From: an uncultured Sterolibacteriaceae bacterium
Lineage (GTDB): Bacteria > Pseudomonadota > Gammaproteobacteria > Burkholderiales > Rhodocyclaceae
Assembly (NCBI GenBank): GCA_937888595.1
Contig: CALARK010000012.1
Location: 1 to 64,000, forward strand
Length of the DNA stretch: 64,000 bases
Direction of reading: 5' to 3'
Shown here: one piece after another, positions 27,860 to 36,347 of the stretch
Numbering within the stretch: the first letter of the stretch is position 1
Layout of the letters: each line of letters starts with the position of its first letter
Program-made: the position numbers and the translations under genes
Notes under the pieces: generated by a model
What the model was told of the DNA's origin: nothing
What the model saw: only the letters and a program-made list of their open reading frames with translations
Database searches by the model: none

Positions 27860-29117
27860 AGCCGCGATAGGCCTGGACTGCCTGTATCAGATTCCAGGCC
27901 AGCCAGGCGCAATCGATCGCGAAGACCAGCCCAGCCATGCGCGCCACGCCAGGGACCCAGACCGCCGACAGCAACAGGCCCAGCGCCAGCAGGTGAACGT
28001 AGAACTGTCGGCGCATCGCCGCCTCGGCGAGCATCTGGTTCATCGTCGGCGGCAGGGTGCCCAGTCCGCAAATGCGCTGCAGATGCAGCCAGCTGACGAA
28101 TGGCACGATCTTGTAGAGCATGCCGGAGATCGCCGATACGAAGACACCCACCATGGCCAGCAGGCCGACCCAGACCGCGGCACGCGGATCGCTGCCGACG
28201 GGCGGCAGCGCGAGGAATACGCATGCGGACAACAGGATGGCCAGCAGGCTCAGCATTGCGGTGCGAAAGAACAACAGGGTCGTGTCCCCGACCTTGCGCC
28301 GCCTGCGGCTCTGGATATGCAGCGTGCCCGCAGCGAACAGCGCGCCGACCCCGAGGCCGCCCAGAAAGACGAGTTTGAACACGCTTTCGTTCGCCCCGAC
28401 GAACTGCAGAGACCACAGCAAGAGGACAGCCAGCAACAGCAGCGGGATGCCGCGCGCCAGCCAGGCAGGATAGGCCGGCGTGAGCTGGAACATCGGCACG
28501 ACGAAGTAGGACACGCCGGCCAGCAGCACCAGTGCCCACCCGCCCAATCCCCAGGCGGCATGGATGTCGGTCAGCATCAGCAGCGGCCACTGGTTCCCGC
28601 GCGCCAGGCCGGTCGCCAGCGTGGCGCCCAGCGCCATCGTCACCAGCAGGGCGATCAGGGCGATGCGCAGGGCCACGATGGTCGGTCCGCGCGCCGGCGT
28701 GCGCCACAAGGCCGCACTGACGACAGTCCCGAAGAATCCCAGCCCCAGCACGAAACTGTGGGCCGCCGCGGTGAACAGGGCGGGGCGCTGGGTCAGGAAG
28801 GCACTCACCAGCAGTACGGTAGCCGCGGCCAGCACCGGATGGACAATGCCGGCGACCAGCCGCGGACGCCAGATGTTGCCCCCGGCCGCGACAGGCACGA
28901 ACTGCAGCAACGCCCCGCACATCGCCTGCAACATGAAGCCAACGACCAGCAGGTGGGTCGCTGCCAGCGCGGCCGGCATCCAGCGGGAAGCGAGCATCTC
29001 GCCGCCCTGCAGGAACAGCAGCAGGCCGGCAGCGATGCCGAAAAGCGGCGCCGTCAGAAAAAAACGGAAAGGCACCGCAATCGGCGGTGCCTGTTCGAAG
29101 GAAAGATTCGGGTGCAT
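27822..29117 (-). CDS. Polytopic membrane protein, about 12 helices, of denitrification-type clusters
   Basis: About 431 residues with roughly twelve hydrophobic segments. Scattered histidines lie in or near helices (ALAATHLLVVGFMLQ, AAAHSFVLG, LTDIHAAWGLGGWALVLLAG, FVSWLHLQ), a pattern like NnrS or the haem-copper oxidase subunit I fold, though I cannot align the copper ligands. I chose the ATG at 29117, because the longer frame overlaps the DUF2249 gene. It overlaps the 3' end of the Dnr-like gene convergently by 38 nt. With DUF2249 and hemerythrin upstream it probably belongs to NO or low-oxygen metabolism. Confidence 0.7.
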   Translation of the reverse strand: MHPNLSFEQAPPIAVPFRFFLTAPLFGIAAGLLLFLQGGEMLASRWMPAALAATHLLVVGFMLQAMCGALLQFVPVAAGGNIWRPRLVAGIVHPVLAAATVLLVSAFLTQRPALFTAAAHSFVLGLGFFGTVVSAALWRTPARGPTIVALRIALIALLVTMALGATLATGLARGNQWPLLMLTDIHAAWGLGGWALVLLAGVSYFVVPMFQLTPAYPAWLARGIPLLLLAVLLLWSLQFVGANESVFKLVFLGGLGVGALFAAGTLHIQSRRRRKVGDTTLLFFRTAMLSLLAILLSACVFLALPPVGSDPRAAVWVGLLAMVGVFVSAISGMLYKIVPFVSWLHLQRICGLGTLPPTMNQMLAEAAMRRQFYVHLLALGLLLSAVWVPGVARMAGLVFAIDCAWLAWNLIQAVQAYRGFRDRIRVAAEGC

Positions 29118-29137
29118 CGCTGCGGCCAGCGCCCGGG

Positions 29138-29377
29138 CTAGGCGCGGCGGATATGGATCTCGTGGGTTCCGTCGTCCTGCATCTGTTCCTGCCAGACGTA
29201 CCCGTTGTTGCGCAGCACATTGAAGAGCGGCTGCGGCTGACAATAGAGCAACATCACCAGTTCCCCGTCGGGCGGTAGCGTATCGAGTGCGGCCAGTGCA
29301 CGCTCGAGCGGCTCGGGCGGCTGCATTTCGCGGCCGTCGATCACCACCCGGCCGGCATTCAGGGCGTCGTCAGACAC
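29138..29377 (-). CDS. DUF2249 domain protein
   Basis: About 79 residues. VVIDGREMQPPEPLERALAAL followed by GELVMLLYCQPQPLFNVLRNNGYVW matches the small DUF2249 fold often found beside hemerythrins and nitric-oxide genes. I prefer GTG at 29377, which overlaps the end of the hemerythrin gene by 19 nt. Probably the second cistron of the hemerythrin operon. Function unknown. Confidence 0.75.
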   Translation of the reverse strand: MSDDALNAGRVVIDGREMQPPEPLERALAALDTLPPDGELVMLLYCQPQPLFNVLRNNGYVWQEQMQDDGTHEIHIRRA

Positions 29378-29820
29378 GTCGCATCCAGCCTCTCGCTCAA
29401 CTGCGCCCCCAGCGTGCCGGACTGGCTTGCCAGGCTGCGGTCGCACATCGGGTAGAGGATATTCTCCTCTTTCATGTTGTGTTGCTGCATGAGGATCAGC
29501 AGCGTTTCCGCCGCACCGGCAAAGCCGGCCGCGTCACGCACCTGCACGCTGTCATCCATGCGTGCGACGAGGTCGCGCATCTGCGCATGTTCGAAACGCA
29601 TCATCTGGGTCGGTCCGCCGGTCATGCCGGTGGTCGCCTCGAACGCCGGGAACAGCACCTCCTCCTCGGTACGGAAATGGGTTTCCAGTTCGAGTTGGAA
29701 TGCGTGGAAATCCCGAGTGGCAGCTTGCCAATCGCCCTTCGCGGCGGCGGCTTCGGCATCCGCGAACAGCGTGTCGCAGTGCTTGTGGTGGCGATGCATC
29801 GGGTCGGTAAGTGCGGTCAT
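29359..29820 (-). CDS. Hemerythrin HHE-domain protein
   Basis: 153-residue four-helix di-iron protein. Ligand-type motifs are HRHHKHCDTLF near residues 9-19, HFRTEEEVLFP near residues 48-58, FEHAQMRDLV, and QQHNMKEENILYP. It should bind oxygen or help NO/iron-sulfur repair in the cytoplasm. ATG at 29820. An FNR-type box is centred 67 nt upstream, a good activating distance. DUF2249 and the 12-helix membrane gene follow on the same strand. Confidence 0.88.
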   Translation of the reverse strand: MTALTDPMHRHHKHCDTLFADAEAAAAKGDWQAATRDFHAFQLELETHFRTEEEVLFPAFEATTGMTGGPTQMMRFEHAQMRDLVARMDDSVQVRDAAGFAGAAETLLILMQQHNMKEENILYPMCDRSLASQSGTLGAQLSERLDATCLTTP

Positions 29821-29880
29821 GGCGCGGATTCTTAACTTGCTTCGGGCAGGACATTCTCACCAGTGCGCGCACCAGTCGCC

Positions 29881-29894
29881 TTGACACGGGTCAA
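29881..29894. promoter_or_regulatory. FNR-type box, TTGACACGGGTCAA
   Basis: Perfect TTGAC-N4-GTCAA dyad between the hemerythrin gene start and the ODP gene end. It probably drives the hemerythrin-DUF2249 unit under low oxygen. Confidence 0.75.
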
Positions 29895-29917
29895 CCCCAT
29901 GCTACAGGGGCTATAGC

Positions 29918-30658
29918 TCAAGCCTTGACGACGCCGACCTCGAGTTGGGCGAACCAGTCGATGAAGCGTTTCACCTGCTCGCCGCGGTAGATCGCACCAT
30001 GCTGGGGACACAGCATGTCGATGTCGAGCTGGCTGACGCGGGCGCACCAGTCGCGCTTGGCCTTGTCCGATCCCATCCAGCGCCGGTGGAAACCTTCGGC
30101 ATGGCGGATGTGGCGATCGAAATCCTCGACGAATAGACTCGTCTCGTCCGGCGGCAGAAGCGCTGCGCCGATGTCGCCGGAGAACAGGATCCTCGCCTTC
30201 GGGTCGTACAGGTTGAAGTTGCCCGACGAGTGCAGGTAGTGCGCCGGCACGGCCTGCAAGCGCTGGCTTCCGACCATGATGTCGGCACCGCCATCCGGCA
30301 GGGCCACGAAGGTTTCCTGGTCGCCGCCGAAATGCGGGACGAAGCTGGTCCACAGCCAGCTGACATAGCACTTGATGCGGGGATTGAATTCGCGCCACAG
30401 GGACAATGACGAAATGATGTCCGGATCCTGGTGGCTGGCGAAGAGCTTGTCGATCTTGCGGGGATCGAACTCCGCCGACAGCGCGGAAAATACGGCCGGA
30501 AAGATTTCGCTGCCGCCCGGATCGAGCAGGATCGCGTCGTCGCCATCGACGACCAGGTATTCGTTCGTATCGATCAGATACTCCGGCCGGTTCGGATCGC
30601 GCACGAGGGCGATCCACTTGTGGCTGCCGGCTTCGAAGATGACGCGCGCGGTTTTCAT
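29918..30658 (-). CDS. ODP-type di-iron metallo-beta-lactamase-fold protein
   Basis: 246 residues, a flavodiiron-like beta-lactamase domain without a flavodoxin domain. The metal ligands can be followed: SHQDPDI gives His76, Asp78 and Asp80, then His143 (HSSGNF), Asp162 (SGDIGAA) and His220 (PQHGAIYRG). Compared with NO-reducing flavodiiron proteins the HxExDH motif has Asp for Glu and Ile for the second His, as I recall for oxygen-binding di-iron proteins (ODP). In Treponema an ODP signals iron and oxygen status to CheA. Here its stop overlaps the start side of nothing, but its own ATG at 30658 overlaps the upstream receptor-core gene by 4 nt, supporting a sensor role. Confidence 0.85.
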   Translation of the reverse strand: MKTARVIFEAGSHKWIALVRDPNRPEYLIDTNEYLVVDGDDAILLDPGGSEIFPAVFSALSAEFDPRKIDKLFASHQDPDIISSLSLWREFNPRIKCYVSWLWTSFVPHFGGDQETFVALPDGGADIMVGSQRLQAVPAHYLHSSGNFNLYDPKARILFSGDIGAALLPPDETSLFVEDFDRHIRHAEGFHRRWMGSDKAKRDWCARVSQLDIDMLCPQHGAIYRGEQVKRFIDWFAQLEVGVVKA

Positions 30659-31269
30659 GACGGGTCTTCCTGTTGCTTGGTGAGACTTTCGAGAGAGCGC
30701 TGGATTTCGCCGATGGTGCGCTCGAAATCGCTCGAGACCTGCATCAGCGCGGCCGAATAGGATCCGCCATAGGCCGCCTCGATCTTCGCCGAGCGGGCCA
30801 GCAGGCTGCCGAGTTCGACGAGCTGTGCGGTATCGGCGATCATCTGTCCCAGCCGGCGCTTCAGGGTGGCGATCTGTTCGCGGTGGCGGGCGTAGGCCTG
30901 ATTATGGCGGGTACGCATCAGCTCTTCGATCAACTGGCGGCTCAGGCCGTCCGACTCACGCCGTGTCCGGTCGAGCACGCCGCTGAGGCGGGCCTGCTTG
31001 ACCAGCGCCGTGACGGTCGCCACGCTGCCGTAGGTCATCTCGCGCAGCTGGCTCATCTGCTTCTGCAAATCGGTGGCGAAGCGGCGCAGTTCGTTCGAGA
31101 GGACGCCAAATCCGAGTGCGGTCTGGCCGGCCCGCTTGGCGAGGAAGATCGCGTTCATCGCCATCAGGTTGATCTTGAACGCGGTCGCCACCACGCTCTT
31201 GATCTCTTCGTTGATATGCACGATGCGGCGCAGTTCGCGTCCGGTATCCCGAGTGCTCACTGTCGTCAT
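30655..31269 (-). CDS. Cytoplasmic chemoreceptor-core-like protein
   Basis: About 204 residues, nearly all helical, with no membrane segment or sensor domain. Residues about 31-66 (AFKINLMAMNAIFLAKRAG, then GFGVLSNELRRFA) mimic the hairpin tip of methyl-accepting chemotaxis proteins, where the canonical sequence is ALNAAIEAARAGE-GFAVVADEVRKLA, but several contact residues differ (for example Ile-Phe-Leu-Ala-Lys). The rest is coiled coil. It overlaps the ODP gene by 4 nt, so the two are translationally coupled. I infer that it relays ODP state to a chemotaxis-like or other kinase. ATG at 31269; a GTG at 31278 is possible. Confidence 0.72.
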   Translation of the reverse strand: MTTVSTRDTGRELRRIVHINEEIKSVVATAFKINLMAMNAIFLAKRAGQTALGFGVLSNELRRFATDLQKQMSQLREMTYGSVATVTALVKQARLSGVLDRTRRESDGLSRQLIEELMRTRHNQAYARHREQIATLKRRLGQMIADTAQLVELGSLLARSAKIEAAYGGSYSAALMQVSSDFERTIGEIQRSLESLTKQQEDPS

Positions 31270-31296
31270 GGTACTCACTGGCTCGTCATCCGGTGG

Positions 31297-32538
31297 TCAT
31301 GGCAAGGCGATCGCTTCGCCCTTGCTGTAGCGGTAGTCGTTGAAGATGTGCTCGGCTGAAAGCAGGTCGTAATCCCCATCCTCACGCCGGCGCGTGGTGT
31401 CCTTCAGGCGATAGGTGTAATGCCCGCAGGTCCACAGGTCGAAATTGCGCATATGTGTGCACAGGCAGGTCTTGTCCCAGACCTTGACCTTCTTCGCCTC
31501 CGGGTGCTTCGCCACTTCCCGGTTGTACGCATCGACGTACTGGCAGTTGCCGCTCGCGTCGAGGAGATAGCCATAGGCCTCGCAATTGGGACGAATGCCG
31601 TCGCCGATCGCCGGGCTGTTCTTCAGCATGCGCATCGGGTAGCCGGTCGGGGAAATGCCGTTCACCTCGATGTCGTCCTCATCCGCCTTGAAATACTCCT
31701 GCTTGACGTCGTCGGGCAGCCCGCATTCCTTCGCCACCGTGAAACGCGTCGCGACCTGGACCGCGGCGGCGCCGTTATCGAGAAAGGTGGCGGCATCGCC
31801 GCCCGTGAAGATGCCACCGGCCGGGATGAGCGGAATATCGAGCTGTTCGGCAGCCAGCCAGGCACGAATTTCGGCAACGATCGCCGCCAGGTCAAACTTC
31901 GCCCAATCCATGCCGAAACCGAGATGGCCACCGGCCAGCGGTCCCTCGACGACCACGTAATCAGGCAGGCGATTGGTGCGTGCGCTCTTCTTCAGGAACA
32001 GTTGCAACGCACGCAGCGAGGAAACGATGATGCCGAGCTTGGCATCGCGGAAGCGCGGATGATCCTCCATCAGCGCGAAGGAACCCAGATGCAGGCCGGC
32101 CGCCAGCGTGATGCCGTCGATGCCGGCATCGAGCGCCGAGCGCAGGCGCACCCGCAGCGTCTCCTTCGGCGCGTTCATCGTCAGCTTTTCCATGCAGTTG
32201 ATGAGGATCAGCCCGTCGCCGCGCTTGGCCTCCATGGTGCGCCGGACATGGGTCTCCGTCGCCTCGGCCAGCAAGGCCAGGTCGAACTGCACGTCGGACT
32301 TGTCGCTGTTGGCGACGTTGTACTTGTAGAGCTTGAGCTTGTCCTTGACGTACTTGGTGTTGTAGCGCCGGTCCGACACCGTCGGCACCATCGCGTCCGA
32401 GATATGGCCCACGCCCCCGAGCCGCGCCGCCTCGAGCGCCAGTTCGGCGGTCGAGATATCCACCCCCATCCCGCCGATGACGATGGGCACCAGTTCATGG
32501 CTGCCCAGACGCAGGCGGAAGTCGTCCACACATTTCAT
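31297..32538 (-). CDS. Nitronate monooxygenase (NPD)-like flavoprotein with Cys-rich tail
   Basis: 413 residues from ATG 32538, which has GGGGA 7 nt upstream; an earlier start at 32586 is possible. The TIM-barrel shows IVIGGMGVDIST near the start, VVEGPLAGGHLGFG, and IPLIPAGGIFTGGDAATFLDNGAAAVQVATRF, the FMN-binding pattern of the 2-nitropropane dioxygenase family. It has an extended C-terminus with cysteines at about 319, 332, 358, 360 and 371, unusual for simple nitronate monooxygenases and suggestive of a metal or cluster. Substrate not predictable. Confidence 0.82.
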   Translation of the reverse strand: MKCVDDFRLRLGSHELVPIVIGGMGVDISTAELALEAARLGGVGHISDAMVPTVSDRRYNTKYVKDKLKLYKYNVANSDKSDVQFDLALLAEATETHVRRTMEAKRGDGLILINCMEKLTMNAPKETLRVRLRSALDAGIDGITLAAGLHLGSFALMEDHPRFRDAKLGIIVSSLRALQLFLKKSARTNRLPDYVVVEGPLAGGHLGFGMDWAKFDLAAIVAEIRAWLAAEQLDIPLIPAGGIFTGGDAATFLDNGAAAVQVATRFTVAKECGLPDDVKQEYFKADEDDIEVNGISPTGYPMRMLKNSPAIGDGIRPNCEAYGYLLDASGNCQYVDAYNREVAKHPEAKKVKVWDKTCLCTHMRNFDLWTCGHYTYRLKDTTRRREDGDYDLLSAEHIFNDYRYSKGEAIALP

Positions 32539-32634
32539 ATCGTATCCCCGGCCGGAAGCGTCGATCATCTGGCGGATCCGACGCATTGCAGCCTAAGTTA
32601 TAGGGCGCAATGATAGCCCAGCATCGACGCGACC

Positions 32635-32658
32635 GGCGTCCTGCCGGCACCGACTTTT
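32635..32658 (-). repeat. Dispersed 24-nt repeat, copy 10 (after phaC)
   Basis: Three changes from consensus. It starts 16 nt after the phaC stop codon, in sense orientation. Confidence 0.88.
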
Positions 32659-32674
32659 ATCGCGCAGAATCGGC

Positions 32675-34408
32675 CTATTGCTCGAGCACGTAGGTGCCGG
32701 GCGCGGGCCCAAGCGCCGGATAGTCCTTGCTGGTCGCAGTGGCGGGCTTGCCGAGCGCTCCCGACTGCGGCTTGAGCCATGCCATCCAGTCCTCCCACCA
32801 GCTGCCGGCATGGTGCGTCGCCCGCTCCTGCCACTCTTCGGCACTGTCGTGCCGCTCGGCATCCGCGACCCAGTACTCGCGCTTGGGCGGGGTGACGACC
32901 GGATTGACGATGCCGAGGATATGGCCGGAACTGGACAACACATAGCGCTTCGGGCCTGACACCGCGTTGTTGATGCGGAAGGTCTGCTTCCACGGTGCGA
33001 TGTGGTCGTCGGCCGCCGCGACCGCGTAGACCGGCTGGACGATGCGTGCGAGGTCGATCGGCTGGCCTGCGATCTCGAGGGCATCCTTCCTGATCAGCTT
33101 GTTGTCCAGATAGAGGTTGCGCAGATACCAGGCATGCATGCGCGCCGGCATGCGGGTGGTATCCATGTTCCAGAACAGCACGTCGAAAGGCGGCGGCTCC
33201 TCCCCGTAGAGATAGCCATGCACGACGTAATGCCAGATCAGGCTGTTGGAACGCAACAGGCGAAAGGCGGCGGCCATCTCCTTGCCGTCCAGATAGCCCT
33301 TCTGCTCCATGTTGCGCACGAGATACTTGTAGCTGCCCTCGTCGAGGAAGACCTCGATGTCGCCCGGCTTGTGGTAATCCACCAGCGTGGTGAAGAAGGT
33401 CGCGCTCGCCACCGGCACCTTGCCGGGCGCATAACGCCGGTTCGCCCAGGCCAGATAAGCCGACAGCGCGGCACCACCGATGCAGTAGCCGGCCACGTGT
33501 GCTTGCGCGCTCTTCGAGATGCTGCATGCCGCGCTGATGGCGGCATCGATGCCTTCCGTCACGTAATCGTCGAAACCGACCTCGGCCATCGATGCATCCG
33601 GATTCTTCCAGCTCGTGATGTAAACATCGAAGCCCTGCTCGAGCAGGAAGCGGATCATGCTTTTCTTCGGCACCAGATCGAGGATGTAGAACTTGTTGAT
33701 CCAGGGGGTGACGATCACGATCGGGGTCTTGTAGGTCTGCGCTGCAGTCGGCGCGTAGTGGATCAGTTCCAGCAGCCGGTTGCGCAACACCACCTGCCCC
33801 GGCGTCGTCGCAAGGTTGACGCCGACCTTGAAATCGTCCGGTCGCGTCATGCGCACGTTGCCGGCTTGCAGGTCGGCGATCAGGTTGCGCATTCCGCGCA
33901 ACAGGCTGTCGCCGTTCGTGGCGGCGGCCTTCCGCATGGCGACGGGGTTGGTGATCAGGAAATTGGTCGGTGCCATCGCGTTCAGCCATTTCCGCCACCA
34001 GAATGCGGCACGCCGTCTGTCCCGGCCCGACAATCCGGGCGTCTGGTATAGCATGTCCTGCAGATGGTGCGTGAACGTGAGGTACCACTCCTTCGTGATG
34101 TCCCACGTCGCGGACTCCGTCCATACCGGGTCGGCGAATCGGGTGTCATCGGGATTCGGCACCTCGACATCATCACTCGGCAGGCCGAGCATGCGTTGCC
34201 ACGAATGCCACTGCAATGCGAGCATGCGCGTGGAGAATTCGGACGCCGCCTCGGCCAGCTCCTGCGGGTGCGCCAGCCACGCGAGTTGCGCATGCACCAG
34301 CGGCATCGACATACCCAGCGGATCGATATTCGCCTCGACCACCTCGTTCAGGGCCTGCATGGCCCGGTGCGGCGGCATGCCGTTCGCCGTACGCTTGACT
34401 GTTGCCAT
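32675..34408 (-). CDS. phaC: Poly(3-hydroxyalkanoate) synthase, class I
   Basis: Polymerises hydroxyacyl-CoA into PHB granules. The 577-residue protein has the alpha/beta-hydrolase core with the lipase-like box GYCIGG, catalytic Cys near residue 309, the Asp region (VYAVAAADDHIAPW), and the late His in SSGHILG. The class I N-terminal domain is complete, including WTESATWDITKEWYL. Length is typical. ATG at 34408 after AAGGAG. Divergent from a universal stress gene with an FNR-type box between them; no phaA, phaB or phasin is nearby. Confidence 0.93.
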   Translation of the reverse strand: MATVKRTANGMPPHRAMQALNEVVEANIDPLGMSMPLVHAQLAWLAHPQELAEAASEFSTRMLALQWHSWQRMLGLPSDDVEVPNPDDTRFADPVWTESATWDITKEWYLTFTHHLQDMLYQTPGLSGRDRRRAAFWWRKWLNAMAPTNFLITNPVAMRKAAATNGDSLLRGMRNLIADLQAGNVRMTRPDDFKVGVNLATTPGQVVLRNRLLELIHYAPTAAQTYKTPIVIVTPWINKFYILDLVPKKSMIRFLLEQGFDVYITSWKNPDASMAEVGFDDYVTEGIDAAISAACSISKSAQAHVAGYCIGGAALSAYLAWANRRYAPGKVPVASATFFTTLVDYHKPGDIEVFLDEGSYKYLVRNMEQKGYLDGKEMAAAFRLLRSNSLIWHYVVHGYLYGEEPPPFDVLFWNMDTTRMPARMHAWYLRNLYLDNKLIRKDALEIAGQPIDLARIVQPVYAVAAADDHIAPWKQTFRINNAVSGPKRYVLSSSGHILGIVNPVVTPPKREYWVADAERHDSAEEWQERATHHAGSWWEDWMAWLKPQSGALGKPATATSKDYPALGPAPGTYVLEQ

Positions 34409-34461
34409 GATCCACTCTCCTTGATTGCGTTATGATTGTGGCGAGTATGGTCCATGGCGTG

Positions 34462-34475
34462 TTGACCTGCGTCAA
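34462..34475. promoter_or_regulatory. FNR-type box, TTGACCTGCGTCAA
   Basis: TTGAC-N4-GTCAA dyad between divergent phaC and the usp gene, centred 42 nt before the usp ATG and 60 nt before the phaC ATG. Likely controls usp, possibly phaC. Confidence 0.72.
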
Positions 34476-34510
34476 GCGCGCCTCCAACCGCCCTGCAAGG
34501 AGGGGTAGAC

Positions 34511-34954
34511 ATGTTCAAACACATTCTCGTTCCGACCGACGGCTCCGAGTTGTCCGGCGAAACGGTCAAGCGTGCCATCAGCTTCGCGCGGGAGAGCGGG
34601 GCCCGCGTCACCTTCTTCTACGCGAAACCGGAGTACCCGGTCGCCTTCTACGGCGAAGGCGCCTTCATCGACCCGACCACACCCGAAAAATTCGCCGAAA
34701 TGGCCGACCAGCAGGCGCAGGAAATCCTCTCTGCCTGCGAACAGCTGGCCCGTGACGGCAACGTCGCCTCCGCTTCGCTCGCTGTGACGAGCGACATCCC
34801 TTACGAAGCCATCATCGCCGGCGCCAGCTCGGCCGGCTGCGACCTCATCTTCATGGCCTCGCACGGTCGTCGTGGCATCAGCGGTCTGTTGCTGGGTTCC
34901 GAAACGCAGAAGGTGCTGACGCACTCGAAGATCCCGGTACTCGTCTACCGCTAG
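34511..34954 (+). CDS. Universal stress protein, UspA family
   Basis: 147 residues. MFKHILVPTDGSELSGETVKRAI at the start and the nucleotide loop GRRGISGLLLGSETQKVLTHSKIPVLVYR at the end define an ATP-binding Usp domain. AAGGAGGG at 34496-34503 precedes the ATG. A hemerythrin-like gene follows after 7 nt. The FNR-type box upstream suggests induction at low oxygen, as known for several usp genes. Confidence 0.93.
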   Translation: MFKHILVPTDGSELSGETVKRAISFARESGARVTFFYAKPEYPVAFYGEGAFIDPTTPEKFAEMADQQAQEILSACEQLARDGNVASASLAVTSDIPYEAIIAGASSAGCDLIFMASHGRRGISGLLLGSETQKVLTHSKIPVLVYR

Positions 34955-34961
34955 CCCGGCA

Positions 34962-35549
34962 ATGCTCAATCGCGCACTCGCCATCATCCATGACGAACAC
35001 CGCACGCTCGGCGCGGTGCTGCACGGTTTGCGTTTTCTCGTTCGGGAGATGCTGGAGAAGGGAACGCAACCCGACTTCAAGCTGCTGTGGGCGATGATCT
35101 ACTACATGGATGCCTTTTCGGAGCGACTTCACAACCCGCGGGAAGACATCTACCTGTTCGCACGACTGAAGCAGCGCACACACGAAGCCGATGACATCAT
35201 CGCCACGCTCGAGCGCCAGCATCAGGAAAGTACCCAGCATGTGCGCGCGCTGGAGCAGGCGCTCGGTCAGCTCGAAGCCGGTGCGCCCGATGCCCTCGCG
35301 CTGTTTTCACAGGCCGCCGAGAATCTCGTCGAAGAGGCTTGGCAGCACATGAGCCTCGAGGAGAAGGTCGTCATCCCTCTGGCGAAACAGCACCTCACTG
35401 CAGAAGACTGGATCGCCATCGCGAAGGCATTCGACGAAAACGGCGACCCGCGTTTCGGACCGAAACCCGATCATGAATTCCGCGATCTATTCACGCGCAT
35501 CGTCAACCTCGCCCCACCACCGATCGGGGTCGGGCCGGCGCACGGATAG
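34962..35549 (+). CDS. Hemerythrin-like HHE-domain protein
   Basis: 195 residues, four-helix bundle. Likely ligands are in HDEHRTLGAVLHGLRF near residues 10-25, RLHNPREDIYLFARL near residues 55-69 and RQHQESTQHVRAL, then HMSLEEKVVIPLAKQHLT near residues 127-144. It follows usp closely and should be in the same FNR-controlled transcript. A second hemerythrin is at 29359. Role is probably oxygen or NO binding. Confidence 0.85.
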   Translation: MLNRALAIIHDEHRTLGAVLHGLRFLVREMLEKGTQPDFKLLWAMIYYMDAFSERLHNPREDIYLFARLKQRTHEADDIIATLERQHQESTQHVRALEQALGQLEAGAPDALALFSQAAENLVEEAWQHMSLEEKVVIPLAKQHLTAEDWIAIAKAFDENGDPRFGPKPDHEFRDLFTRIVNLAPPPIGVGPAHG

Positions 35550-35558
35550 CCCCGGCCG

Positions 35559-35593
35559 AAAAAAAGCGGGGATGCTGCAAACGCGATCCCCGC
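35559..35593 (-). terminator. Rho-independent terminator of the cco operon
   Basis: On the minus strand, stem GCGGGGAT / ATCCCCGC (35586-35593 with 35566-35573) with a 12-nt loop is followed by seven T (35559-35565). It ends the ccoNOQPGH transcript after the small DUF3149 gene. Confidence 0.85.
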
Positions 35594-35620
35594 CCTGGTC
35601 TTGAGACTTCCGAAAAAGGC

Positions 35621-35767
35621 CTACTGCTTGTTCGCGTTCTTCGCGTCTTCTTCCATGTGTTTTTTGGCGTAGTTGTAGAGATAGATCACGAAGACCGTCG
35701 CGAAAGCGATCGTGAATACGCTCAACAAACCGATGTCCGAACCGAACAACAATTTCAAGGCTTCCAT
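35621..35767 (-). CDS. DUF3149-like single-helix small protein of the cco operon
   Basis: 48 residues. The start MEALKLLFGSDIGLLSVF is followed by one membrane helix (FTIAFATVFVIYLYNYA) and a charged tail (KKHMEEDAKNANKQ). AGGGGAG stands 6 nt before the ATG, and it is the last gene before the operon terminator, 38 nt after ccoH. The GSDIGLLS beginning matches, from memory, DUF3149 peptides found near oxidase genes. Function unknown; perhaps an oxidase accessory peptide. Confidence 0.75.
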   Translation of the reverse strand: MEALKLLFGSDIGLLSVFTIAFATVFVIYLYNYAKKHMEEDAKNANKQ

Positions 35768-35805
35768 GGTTTTCTCCCCTAGTTAATAAGACAACTCTGC
35801 TGCAA

Positions 35806-36330
35806 CTACGATGACGGCCGGGGCGCGGTCTCCCCACCGCCAATAACCGTTTCGGCTGAGGCAGGCAGCATGACGCTGCCCATCAGGCGCCAGGTTCGCG
35901 CCTCATCCTCGATCAGCACGATCCAGTGCCCGGAGGCAGGCAGATTGATGGCACCGGAATAGGCTTCCCCTTCGCGAACCAGGCGCGCGTGCTGATCGAG
36001 TCCGGCGCGAGTCGGGTGCGACAGGCTGACCAGCAATGCGGGCGGTGGTACTTCGAAGCTGCCGGCAAGGCGCACCCGCAATCCCCCCTCGACCATGCCC
36101 AGACTCGCCGTCAAGCCAAGTTCCTCGGCATGGCGACTGCGGGCCAGGGTCTCTCCCGCAGCCTGTCCCTGCTTGTAGTAGTCCTCGGTCACCAGGCCAT
36201 CGCTGCTGCTCACCGCCAGCCACGCCGTGGCTATGCCGGCAACGATGACGATGAACGGGCCGGCCATGAGCAGCCAGGGCCAGGGCTCGCGGTACCAGGG
36301 CTTGTTTTTTTCCATTGTCGTGGCAGTCAT
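35806..36330 (-). CDS. ccoH: cbb3 oxidase assembly protein CcoH/FixH
   Basis: About 174 residues. KPWYREPWPWLLMAGPFIVIVAGIATAWLA is the single N-terminal helix, and SDGLVTEDYYKQG is the FixH hallmark directly after it. The periplasmic domain follows. Several starts are possible: TTG at 36351 overlapping the ccoG stop, ATG at 36330, or ATG at 36315; I chose 36330. Needed for maturation of the oxidase, downstream of ccoG as usual. Confidence 0.88.
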   Translation of the reverse strand: MTATTMEKNKPWYREPWPWLLMAGPFIVIVAGIATAWLAVSSSDGLVTEDYYKQGQAAGETLARSRHAEELGLTASLGMVEGGLRVRLAGSFEVPPPALLVSLSHPTRAGLDQHARLVREGEAYSGAINLPASGHWIVLIEDEARTWRLMGSVMLPASAETVIGGGETAPRPSS

Positions 36331-36347
36331 GGGATAGGCGTTGCCGG

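Noticed and set aside
29918..30658. Calling the ODP gene a nitric-oxide reductase (flavodiiron protein)
   Set aside because: The flavodoxin domain is missing and the HxExDH ligand set is altered, so catalysis of that kind cannot be assumed.
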